Shown here: positions 10,205 through 18,782 of the stretch, in pieces
How positions within the stretch are numbered: the first letter of the stretch is position 1
How the letters are laid out: every line of letters starts with the position of its first letter
Origin: Aculops lycopersici
Lineage: Eukaryota > Arthropoda > Arachnida > Trombidiformes > Eriophyidae
Assembly (NCBI GenBank): GCA_015350385.1
Contig: WNKI01000001.1
Span: 12,087,329 to 12,151,328 of the forward strand
DNA length: 64,000 nucleotides
Direction: 5' to 3'
Notes under the pieces: model-generated
Database searches by the model: none
Told to the model about the DNA's origin: nothing
What the model saw: the letters and a program-made list of their open reading frames with translations, nothing else
Program-made: the position numbers and the translations under genes

Positions 10205-10775
10205 CTGGTTTAGATAGCACTACCCAAGTTTGCTGGTGTGCTAACATTGGAAGCAGGATGCGGTTTCATCACTGTTAGCCCGTCTAAATACTTGTTGGCT
10301 ACACAGTCCTTCACAAGATGATTGTTCCGCCCACATCTGTGACAGGTTTGGTTGTTGTCTCTTCTGTTTGTTTCGCCATCCCCACGATTCCTCTGGTTAC
10401 CTCCTCCTGTTTCCTTTGCCGTAGCTCCCCCGTAGCGCCCAAATGGTTGGTTTCTTTGTTGCTTAACCTCCCCGCTCAAAAGTTTGCCTAGGTCGGCGGC
10501 TGCCTCTACCCTACGGCAGTCGTCGTTCACGACATCAAAGGTTTGGGCACAATCCTTCTCTGCATAACGGCTGTGCAACTTGTTAGTGACAAGTTTCACC
10601 TGTGCTGCTTCCGGTAGATCTGGATACAGCAAACACTAGAGCTTGCGCACTCTCGGCACGAAGTTAGCCACACGGACCGTACTCCTTCCCTTGCTTCGGC
10701 TCCCGAAGGCTGGCTTGGAGCCGGTCACTTTCCACTCTACCCAAATAGTTCTCTTTTAATAGCTCTATGACATGT
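10205..10775 (-). mobile_element. LTR-retrotransposon gag relic
   Basis: On the - strand an open frame (10632 to 10210) carries a capsid-like segment and, near its end, a CCHC zinc knuckle of spacing C-x2-C-x4-H-x4-C (about 10305-10347), the nucleic-acid-binding motif of retroelement Gag proteins. Upstream (10640-10770) capsid-like coding sequence continues, but in a shifted frame and with a stop just before the open frame. I see no pol, LTRs or primer-binding site, so this is a dead fragment. It sits between the tandem P450 units, near the point where the units stop matching. A Ty3-type or related LTR element is likely; the clade is not certain. Confidence 0.75.
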
Positions 10776-11100
10776 TCGGATGACCAGTTAGGTTGAATGA
10801 GCGACTCATGCAATACTATGATTAGCTACTACCGATGTCAGGTTTGATTTAGATAATCTCTCTAAGTTTCTCTCTAGCTAACGGGTTGCTGAGGTATGTT
10901 ATCAGCAATCCAGTTATTATCATCATCATACCGGGACTAGCATTGAGATTTTATAGAGTCTTTTTGTTTGCTGCATAGCGATACCCTCTCCACTCAAGAG
11001 TTCAGCTCACCTCTATAACTGACAAATGTTTTATTAAATCGAAGCTTCGTGAGAAGTCGACAATTGAATGGTGAATAAGGTTATAATGAACTTGGGCGAA
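10776..11100. repeat. Duplicated block flanking the cystatin gene
   Basis: No gene. Sequence at about 10861-11015 is a diverged copy of 4551-4700, including a run beginning GCTAACGGGTTGCT. It marks the start of the region shared between the two tandem units on the 3' side of the cystatin gene. Confidence 0.55.
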
Positions 11101-11739
11101 TTATTCTTCAAGGATGACAGGTTTCCGAGTTGTTCTCTTTATTAAGTGGCGTCTTCCTTGCCAACCGATTGGCTTATCGTCTGGCCAGTTGACCTCATAA
11201 GAAGTTAACGAAATGGTACCCGAGTCAGTGGATTTAGTGACACGGAGGCGATATATCGCTATACCACCATCCTCCCCGATCACTTGCGCCTGAAGGGTTG
11301 GAGATATTGAGTTAGTGGACTGCTTGGTATCCATGTTTCTTTTACTCGAATATCCTCAACGCATCAAAAACAATCAACACTTACTCTTATATAATATTTC
11401 TCAATACTTTCCGAGGATTCGGTGGCATAAGAAAGTGCAATGACACCAGCCAACTTCCTGTTTAGTTTCTTTTCTAGTTGTTTGTGCACTGGTATCATTA
11501 CGTCAGAATTGAACCATATGTCCGCGGGTTTTTCCACACTTGACTGCATACGCTCCTCGGGCTCAGGAAATCGACACTTGATTTGAGTGGAAATCCCAAT
11601 GTATTTTTCAAATAATTGTTAGTCTTTAAGGAAGTAAATGTAATCTTACAGATGCCACCTGTTCATCATCCGTCATACTTACTGTCGAGACGCCACCTAG
11701 AGCCAAAGCAAGGATTACAACAGTTGCCTTGGTTAGCAT
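11101..11739 (-). CDS. Secreted cystatin-like protein, three exons
   Basis: The model is exons 11739-11650, about 11576-11385 and 11289-11101, with donors GTAAGA and GTAAGT and acceptors AAG and CAG, giving about 156 residues. Exon 1 encodes a signal peptide (MLTKATVVILALALGG), so the protein is secreted. Exons 2-3 follow the stefin/cystatin plan: a helix (VHKQLEKKLNRKLAGVIAL), strand YYIRAQVIGEDGGIAIYRLRV, and a C-terminal strand near SYEVNWPDDKPIGW. Cystatins block papain-type cysteine proteases. The key QxVxG loop is replaced by a Ser/Glu stretch (TESSES), so inhibition is doubtful. The join across exons 2 and 3 restores the cystatin strand, which supports the model. A stub of the same gene remains at 4739. 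The exact exon 2 start is uncertain. Confidence 0.6.
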
Positions 11740-12714
11740 CTTAATTAAGCCCAAAAGGTAAAAGTATATATCTGTTTGTCGAATTCATTTACAGTTGAGA
11801 TGAACAAGCTACTCCATTTTCTGGCGAGATCACTTGCAAACTGCAACAGACGAATCGAGAAGTAACTTGATACTTGCATTCACAAAGTGAGGACTCCCTC
11901 ACTATCCACAACCTCGACCTAGAATTTCCAATAGGAGAGGATTATATGAACAGACTATCTGGATAATTACACTGAGTCTCTTAATATACTGATTGAAATC
12001 AATCATGATCTGGGACTTTTCGATTCTCGATACCCAAAGGAGGAGACTCGAGGACCAGTACGGATCAAAACCCACCAACTCCATGGTGGAAGAGTTAATC
12101 TTGATGCGGTATTGTGGACTGGCCTCATTGCGGAACTCCACCACGACCTGTGTTGAGAGATGAGGATTGACAGTGCATTTCTTGGTGTTTTGTGTGATGA
12201 AGAAAGTTGGAATGGAATCTAAATAAATCACTTACTCGAATATAGATTATCCTGTAAGGTCTCGGCAACCAGGTGAGAGCTTCGATTCTCTCCACTTATC
12301 TCCCAGTTTTTTCACTCAATTGATCTCTAATCGAGACTCAACTGATGAGGCTGTCGATCTCTGGAGCCGACTTAGAGGTCTAGTGGGCAGGTGGTAAAAA
12401 AGTGATGTAAAAAGTCCAGTTATTAGGAGGCAACGAGAGATTCGACTACAGGATTGGAAATAACAAGAAATTCGAGTCTTACGCAACACGAAGTCCTCAC
12501 GATTCTTGAATTGACACATACCTGGCGCGCCATTCGCATATTTTCCACTCCGACATAGAGGGGGTCCAAAATCTAAGCGCAAATTTCTAGGCCCTTGCCA
12601 GAGGAATTGTAAACTCGCATTGATACACTACTGTCAAAAGAAGAAATTTTTGGCTGTAGTAGTTATATCCTGGACTGACTGTAAGTTTAATCTGATGATC
12701 GACAGCATTTTATT
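11740..12714 (-). other. Upstream of cystatin gene: possible exons of an unrecognised secreted protein
   Basis: Two open stretches on the - strand (about 12580-12490 and 12217-11902) have splice-like ends. The first has possible GTATGT and GTAAGA donors near 12520 and 12482; the second has a TTTATTTAG acceptor near 12222. The first reads a cysteine-containing piece (GPPLCRSGKYANGAPGMC). The second holds a single-Cys segment around CTVNPHLSTQVVVEF. I recognise neither and cannot complete a gene. The second stretch has a gapped homolog at 4900-5160 in the first unit. Confidence 0.25.
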
Positions 12715-13378
12715 AGGTCTCGGCGATGCGAGATGATTGTTGTGCGAGTCAACCTAGATTAGTGGAGGCTAGTTCAAATATTTTCTGAATTGTATCAACC
12801 AAGACATTCCTCCTATCCAAAACTGCAAGAAAACAGGCTCACATGATAGCTTTGTGAGCTTTGCAGACAGTCATCCACTTGTTTCACAATGAGATTAGCA
12901 TCAGACAAGCGTTCAGATCAGATACATGACCAATGCGATGGATGTTCGGATCTTAGTACGTCTCTTTGAGTCTTCTCGGTAACCTAGCAGAGCAGTTGCA
13001 GAAGTTTGCTGGTGTAGGTCTAGTTGGTATGACAAACCGAGAGTTTTGTTCATGAGATTGAGATTGACACGATACCATCCTTGCAGTGATTTATCCGGTC
13101 GTTATCGCGACGGTATCGCACCTGTTGCGCTGTCACACACCTTGAATATTTTCGCACCTCCTAGATGACTTTAGTTCACCTTTCCAACTGCCAATATAAG
13201 AGAGTTAGCTGCAACAATTGCGCGCGACACACTCAAGGTTTCCCAACATCGCGGCAACTTGTTGTGAGTCAACCGAAACACGAATCAGCTTTACATTCAC
13301 GTATCATTTGAGACCATTCCATCTTGAAACCTCGATTTACAGAACGTGCTTTGGAGATCTCCAAGCAATATCCTTATT
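12715..13378 (+). promoter_or_regulatory. P450-B promoter region (copy 2)
   Basis: This is the 5' flank of the P450 at 13379, nearly identical to 5170-5835. A TATA-like TATAAG at 13195-13200 lies about 180 bases before the start codon. The whole block is unusually well kept next to the diverged sequence upstream of it. Confidence 0.5.
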
Positions 13379-14953
13379 ATGCTGGCCAACCTACTAGTTA
13401 GCGCCGCAACCCTGCTGGCGATATCAACTCTGGCCTACCTCATATTTTTAGCCTTCAGGCAAAAATGGGTGATTGCAAAGTTCAAGAAGGAGTCTCGCGG
13501 CATGCCAATAGCAGGGAGATTAAACCCAATCAATGGTCATATTAGCAGGATCTTGGACAAGAGAAATTGGCGCATCGGCCATGAGATGATCAAGCTACAT
13601 GGCGACACTTTTGGATGTTTCTACGGAGCGCAACCGGTTGCAGCGACAACCGATTTGGACGTCATCAGGCGAATGATAGTTGAAAATCAGGAGGTGGATC
13701 GCATCGAGTCATTTGGAATTCCACTCGCTGAGTTAGAGGAGGATTCGATAGCGTTCGCGAGCGGCGATCAGTGGCGTAAAATCCGGAAGGCAGTGGCACC
13801 AGCCTTTTCTATCGTCCGACTTCGAGCCCCGAATGTGCAAGCAGAAATTAGAGCTAGTATCGATAGATTTGTAGACTCAATAGAGAGGAGATTGAAGCAA
13901 GCTGAGGGGAAAGGAGCACAGGGAGTCATCATCGATATGGACGATTTATTTTCACGATTTAGTTTGGCCCAGACGCTCTCTTCCTTCTACAAACAGGAGG
14001 ACAAAATAGATTTCGATGCAGAGAAAGACACTTTGACTGAGCAAGTGGATTCGGCTGCTCATGCTCTAACCAAACCCTGGATATCAATCCTTGTTACCTT
14101 AACCGCTTTGCGTCCGCTTCTTATGAGACTCTCAAAAATTATACCTGATCGTATGTTTGTCGACGCTCTAATGGTCTTCATCAAGCGTCAAACTTTGATG
14201 AACTTGGAGGCCAGAAACCAGGTTCAGGTCGCGAGTGACAAACTGGAAAATGAACAACAGAATCTGACCCTACGAGATGGAACCAAGTTTAGACGAAACA
14301 TGATCGACTATGTGATTGATCAATATCACGACGGCAACCTAACTGAACGCGAATACTACCACTCGAGTTGTTTTCTCTTCGGTGCTGCACATAAAACAAC
14401 CTCCGAGGCCCTCGGTAAGCTCGTCTACTTCTTAGCCACCCACCAGGATATTCAGGAGAAGTTGCGCAAATCCATTCAGGCAATCGGAAGTGAGTCTGAG
14501 TATTTGATGTGGTGCACCAACGAGGCTCTGCGCCTCTTTCCACCTGTTCCGATGGGTTGCTCGCGGACGATATCAAAGCCCTTGGAGACAAAGGAGGGCT
14601 ACGTGATACCCAAAGGGACATTTTTGGTCACACTCGTCTACTCAATCCACAGATCGGAAAAGTATTGGGGCAAAGATGCCGCGGAATTCAAGCCAGAGAG
14701 ATGGGCCAACCAGAAGGATCACCATCCAATGCAGTTCATTCCCTTTGGGGCTGGTAAGCGCGTTTGTCCGGGTAAGGAATTCTCGCTACACAACATCAAA
14801 ACAATAATGACTATCCTCTTGCAGAAGTACAAGTTTGATTATGTACCTGGCAAAGCAGACGTGAACGATTGGCAAACTCCTTTCATGATTTTCACATTAG
14901 CTGACGGGCCACTTAACATTAGAATAACTCGCTTGTGTGCATCGATGAAGTAA
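13379..14953 (+). CDS. Cytochrome P450 monooxygenase (P450-B)
   Basis: A 524-residue intronless P450. I use the ATG at 13379, immediately before the membrane anchor LANLLVSAATLLA; an upstream in-frame extension to 13346 has no ATG. Motifs are WRKIRK in the C-helix, EALR in the K-helix, FKPERW and heme loop FGAGKRVCPG (Cys463). The I-helix is GAAHKTT (A336 to T341), again with Lys in place of the acid. It is a clear relative of the two P450-A genes but much more diverged from them than they are from each other. A dead copy of its promoter and first codons is at 5170-5987. ER-anchored oxidase is the family role; substrate unknown. Confidence 0.95.
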   Translation: MLANLLVSAATLLAISTLAYLIFLAFRQKWVIAKFKKESRGMPIAGRLNPINGHISRILDKRNWRIGHEMIKLHGDTFGCFYGAQPVAATTDLDVIRRMIVENQEVDRIESFGIPLAELEEDSIAFASGDQWRKIRKAVAPAFSIVRLRAPNVQAEIRASIDRFVDSIERRLKQAEGKGAQGVIIDMDDLFSRFSLAQTLSSFYKQEDKIDFDAEKDTLTEQVDSAAHALTKPWISILVTLTALRPLLMRLSKIIPDRMFVDALMVFIKRQTLMNLEARNQVQVASDKLENEQQNLTLRDGTKFRRNMIDYVIDQYHDGNLTEREYYHSSCFLFGAAHKTTSEALGKLVYFLATHQDIQEKLRKSIQAIGSESEYLMWCTNEALRLFPPVPMGCSRTISKPLETKEGYVIPKGTFLVTLVYSIHRSEKYWGKDAAEFKPERWANQKDHHPMQFIPFGAGKRVCPGKEFSLHNIKTIMTILLQKYKFDYVPGKADVNDWQTPFMIFTLADGPLNIRITRLCASMK

Positions 14954-15275
14954 GATTTGATTCGCTTAATAGAATACAAAAAAGTGATTTATCCTCACTC
15001 TCTCTCTCTCTTCCCTAGCCTCTAGTGTTGATGCTCATGTTTCGCGGTCTAGGCCACTGAATGTGCTAATTGTGTTGATTTTCGACTCGCCAACTCCTGA
15101 CACCGGTTGTTAGCAAACTGGCTGCAATGTACTCTAGGAGCCCAGAGCGTGTTTGTTTTCCGCGTTTCACAGGGGAAAAACCTGTTGACGTGAGCACGTG
15201 GAGCTCATGTATTGTCAGCGCATTTGAACAAAACTCTTTCTCTTTTCTATCGTTCGACCCAAAATCTTGTCAAAC
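14954..15275. other. Spacer between P450-B and RNASEH2B
   Basis: No gene is seen. It begins with a CT-rich run near 14997-15010, and its second half presumably contains the RNASEH2B promoter. Confidence 0.35.
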
Positions 15276-15887
15276 ATGTCGAAAAAAGTATTAATTTTGC
15301 CAAAAGAATGCAACAAAGTATTAGAGGTCCGTTTACCTGACAATAAGGATGGCCAACCGAAAGTATATTTTTACGACGAAGAGAATCTGGCACTGCTCGA
15401 GCTGGTTTCCTTTTCGGACGAGCATAGATCTTGGTTCCTGGATAATGACATGATCGTTCCCACTAAAGAGAATGGTGACCTGGTGATGGCAACCAAGGTG
15501 GACCCTCTATTCATATTCTTACCTCTCATTATGCAGTATGCCGATTCAAACTTTCACAATCTCCAGGATATTTGCACTGAGTTCAACTCAAAATCTGGTG
15601 GTAAATTTAGCAGAATTGATTATGCTCTCTCGCCTAGTATCATGTGGACACATATCTGTGATACTCAGGAGATTGACGGAGAGTTATTCGTCAAGTTCAA
15701 CAAGAAGAAGACCATCGATTGGTTGATCAAGAAGCACAAGAACGTGATGAAAGTTTGCGAGATGGAGCTTGAGAAACCCTCACTGTCAACATTAATCTCA
15801 TATGCTAACGATTTCATTTGCACCTACCTGCCTGCAAGCTTGGCTCAAGATTTCAAGACTGAAGTGAGAAACAGACACATGAAATGA
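15276..15887 (+). CDS. RNASEH2B: Ribonuclease H2 subunit B
   Basis: A 203-residue unspliced protein matching the non-catalytic B subunit of RNase H2, the nuclear trimer that removes ribonucleotides and RNA from RNA:DNA hybrids. The N-terminal half has the triple-barrel features of the family (SDEHRSWFLDNDMI, then ATKVDPLFIFLPLI), and a helical C-terminal half follows (LIKKHKNVMKVCEMELEKP). It is shorter than the human protein (about 310 residues), mainly because it lacks the long C-terminal tail that carries the PCNA-binding motif. ATG 15276 is the first methionine; the frame is open slightly upstream. It is an unrelated housekeeping gene inside the P450 cluster. Confidence 0.88.
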   Translation: MSKKVLILPKECNKVLEVRLPDNKDGQPKVYFYDEENLALLELVSFSDEHRSWFLDNDMIVPTKENGDLVMATKVDPLFIFLPLIMQYADSNFHNLQDICTEFNSKSGGKFSRIDYALSPSIMWTHICDTQEIDGELFVKFNKKKTIDWLIKKHKNVMKVCEMELEKPSLSTLISYANDFICTYLPASLAQDFKTEVRNRHMK

Positions 15888-16153
15888 CGCTTCTGTCAAT
15901 TAAACTATCCCATAAATTCAATCCAACTTTATCGGGAAGAAAAAATGTCCATAGTGATGGCGTTATCATGACCATGTCACAAAAATTCAACTCATGAAAC
16001 CCGTAATGGGCAATATTACACAGCGAAGCTTCCTCATAGACTTTCAATCATGAAATCTGCCTCTCGATTCCTGGGCGAAATACTCTACTTTCATTTTCAT
16101 GTGCAGTATGAGCATGAGAGATGTGATGGTCAGATCATCGATGGGATATCAAG
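15888..16153. other. Spacer between RNASEH2B and P450-C
   Basis: No gene, motif or repeat was found in this short spacer. It must hold the RNASEH2B 3' end and the promoter of the next P450. Confidence 0.3.
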
Positions 16154-17716
16154 ATGGATTTTATCTTCATCTTCAAGTTGTTAGTATGGCATCTCGGACT
16201 TCTGGTTGCCTTTTCCTTTTGCTACGCAGTCTACATAGCCTGCGTTAATGTGTCCAGATTCAGAGAGTTCAAGAGAAAGCTAAAAGGGGTACCCATTGTT
16301 CCAGGCGACTACATTTTTGGAACCCAATTTTACCGCTATATTGCGGCAAGTCAAAACTCCCTAAACATAACCAATGACCACAAGAAATATGGAAAGTCAT
16401 TTGCTTTCATGTTCGGAAGTGTTCCCGGTGTGGCAACGATGGATTTAGATATCATAAAGAAGGTTGTAATCGATGAGGCAAACATACATACGGCTCGTGT
16501 GTCACCTAAGGGATTTCCAAATGACGAATATGCCATAGACAACCTGTTGCTAGTCGAAGGTGAGCAGTGGCGCCGGTTGCGCAGAACATTCGCGCCAGCA
16601 TTCACCAGTTTGAAGTTCAAGGCACCAACTGTGCACCAGGATTTCGAAAAGAGTGTCGAATTATTAGATGAGGGAATCGCGAAGAGATTGGAGGGTCACG
16701 ATGATATTATCTTGGATGGGGAGGATATTTTCCAGAGATACTTCTTGGATCTCATCTTCAGGATTATCTTCAAGCAAGCGAGTAAAATTGACTTTATGGC
16801 CGAAAAAGAAACTTGGACCCATCATATGGAAACTGGTTCTAAGGAGCTCAAGCACAGGATGATCGTAGCCTGTCTCGCATTCCCTATATTAAGGAATATC
16901 GTTAAGATTATCGCAACTCGTGTAACTAGCATAGGTTGGGTAGGGGTTCAATTAACTGAAATTGTCAGGGATTTAACAAAGAATAGTATCGAGGCAAGGA
17001 AGATTATCGAAGGAGGTGGTCCGGTTACAGAAGAGCGAGTTCAGCTAGCAAATGGATCCTTCTACAAGAGAGGCCTGATGGACTTTGTCATCGATAAGGT
17101 ACAAGATGGTCGATTGACACTTCGCGAGTATTCTCACACAACTATCATGCTTTTCTTTGCCGCTAGCAAGGAGAGCGCCGACGGTTTGTGCAAGTTCATC
17201 TACCTGCTTGCCAAGCACCCGGAAGTGCAGGAAAAGTTGCGCAAGTCAATTGCACTGGAGGGTGTAGAATCGGAATACCTTAATTGGTGCATGAACGAAG
17301 CCTTGCGTCTATTTCCACCTGCCATCGGCGGTGCTAGCAGAAAGATTGATGCAGATGTTGAGGTCAATGATGTTTTCATCCCTAAAGGCTCATATATTTT
17401 GAGCTCAGCGTTTAATATTCATCGATCAAAAGAGTATTGGGGCGAGGATGCCGAAGAATATAAACCAGAGAGATGGAGTGAAGCTAAGAGTTTTCATCCA
17501 GTTCAATTCCAGGCATTTGGTGCTGGCAAGCGAAATTGTCTGGGTAAAGATCTGGCATCATATGCAATCAAGATGGTTGCCTGCAGGTTGCTACCCAAGT
17601 ACAAGTTTGAATATGTGCCTGGCCCCAACGATGCGATGTCGTTCTCTGCACCGTATCTCATCTTTTGCAGCTTCGATGGGCCCACATACATGAGAGTCTC
17701 CAGAGTCCCGAGCTGA
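16154..17716 (+). CDS. Cytochrome P450-like protein (P450-C) with altered I-helix
   Basis: A 520-residue intronless P450. It has an N-terminal membrane anchor (residues 1-27), WRRLRR in the C-helix, EALR, YKPERW and heme loop FGAGKRNCLG (Cys462), so heme binding should be intact. The I-helix reads FAASKES at 335-341. Lys takes the place of the usual acid and Glu the place of the oxygen-handling Thr, so both residues of the canonical pair are missing. Known P450s without this pair often rearrange peroxides or use peroxide directly rather than activating O2; that role here is inference. It is the most diverged member of the cluster. Confidence 0.93.
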   Translation: MDFIFIFKLLVWHLGLLVAFSFCYAVYIACVNVSRFREFKRKLKGVPIVPGDYIFGTQFYRYIAASQNSLNITNDHKKYGKSFAFMFGSVPGVATMDLDIIKKVVIDEANIHTARVSPKGFPNDEYAIDNLLLVEGEQWRRLRRTFAPAFTSLKFKAPTVHQDFEKSVELLDEGIAKRLEGHDDIILDGEDIFQRYFLDLIFRIIFKQASKIDFMAEKETWTHHMETGSKELKHRMIVACLAFPILRNIVKIIATRVTSIGWVGVQLTEIVRDLTKNSIEARKIIEGGGPVTEERVQLANGSFYKRGLMDFVIDKVQDGRLTLREYSHTTIMLFFAASKESADGLCKFIYLLAKHPEVQEKLRKSIALEGVESEYLNWCMNEALRLFPPAIGGASRKIDADVEVNDVFIPKGSYILSSAFNIHRSKEYWGEDAEEYKPERWSEAKSFHPVQFQAFGAGKRNCLGKDLASYAIKMVACRLLPKYKFEYVPGPNDAMSFSAPYLIFCSFDGPTYMRVSRVPS

Positions 17717-17724
17717 TTGTCGTA

Positions 17725-17730
17725 AATAAA
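17725..17730 (+). terminator. Polyadenylation signal of P450-C
   Basis: AATAAA begins 9 bases after the stop codon, an extremely short 3' UTR if used. Confidence 0.45.
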
Positions 17731-18220
17731 TAATATGGTGCATCATTCCACGACTGGCTTCATGTTGAAACTTGAGGCAGAAGCTTCGCCCAAGTTTTAA
17801 GAGAGGGGAGTGTAGGAGTTGAACACAGAGTTTCGACACTTCGATAGTATTATAAAGCTCGAGCATGATATCGTACCTGTTCAAAATTCAAAATATCCCT
17901 CGCCAATACCCCGGCGACAGGTGAGAGTATTTTCTCTCTCGCGCCCATCATGATATGTGATATGAAGTTTGTAGGTAAGACGCATGTTTCGTTAAAGCAG
18001 AGCAATCTCAAATTATTCTCTTGGTAACCAGAATGAAAGTGGTTACTTTACTTGAGTAAAATAGCGAGGATCAGATAGACATATTGTAGGATTTGCATTT
18101 TGACGACTTATCGTTTTCCGCTCATTAAATTTCTGCTTCAAAATTGCCACATTTCACCTGTTGCACCTAGGTGGCTGCTCTGTTGCTTATTAGTTGTCGA
18201 TATTGTAGGCTAACCTCCAG
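17731..18220. other. Spacer upstream of P450 relic
   Basis: No gene. This appears to be the promoter region of the dead P450 that follows. Confidence 0.3.
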
Positions 18221-18600
18221 GTGTATAAAAGAAAGCGATCGCTCGTTTCAAGATCGAGTTCATTGAATGACCATCTCCAAACACTTTTGCTTGAGAATTA
18301 TGAAAAACTTAAAATCTCCTCTCAGTTCCTGTACAAATCTGCCGCCGCTCCCTCGGTTTATCGGCCTCTGCGCTTTTGGTTTAGGTTGCATACATAGGTT
18401 TTGCATTATCAGCTAGTTATGCAAAATTCAAGACCAAACTCCCAGGAGTTCCGGTGCTGAAAGGACCCCGGATAATTGGTTGTCACTTACAAGATTTCGG
18501 AAAGGCTTTGAATGCCAGTGAGTTAGCTCTTTCCATCAGTGTGTCTGTGAGGAGACAAGTATTTGCCGCACCTATTTGGCGACTTAGTATTACTTCTACT
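18221..18600 (+). pseudogene. P450 N-terminal relic with TATA box
   Basis: A TATA box (TATAAAAG, 18224-18231) is followed about 70 bases later by an ATG (18300) and a decayed P450 N-terminus. The hydrophobic anchor is broken by stops and frame changes. Then comes the hinge YAKFKTKLPGVPVLKGP (about 18417-18467), equivalent to FKRKLKGVPIVPG of the P450 at 16154. A GTGAGT after ALNAS (about 18520) looks like a splice donor, but no further P450 sequence follows. It is a truncated member of the cluster. Confidence 0.6.
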
Positions 18601-18726
18601 TGCGCATAAGTTCTTTGCTGTTCACTTGAAAATCGGGTCTGAATAAAAGCTTTTCTTGTGAGTTCATGATATCAAATTGTGTATGAATTGGTAGAAAGAA
18701 CATGTACATAACTAAAAAGAGACTCG

Positions 18727-18732
18727 TTTATT
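18727..18732 (-). terminator. Polyadenylation signal of FKBP14-like gene
   Basis: AATAAA on the - strand, about 50 bases beyond the stop codon at 18783. Confidence 0.5.
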
Positions 18733-18782
18733 TACACAAATCGTCCACCAAATATCTTTTATAAATAAATCTAGAAAGTAGA

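Noticed and set aside
12261..12310. tRNA-like string with a TTCGATTC element
   Set aside because: No acceptor-stem pairing or D-arm could be fitted by eye. The resemblance is limited to the T-loop.
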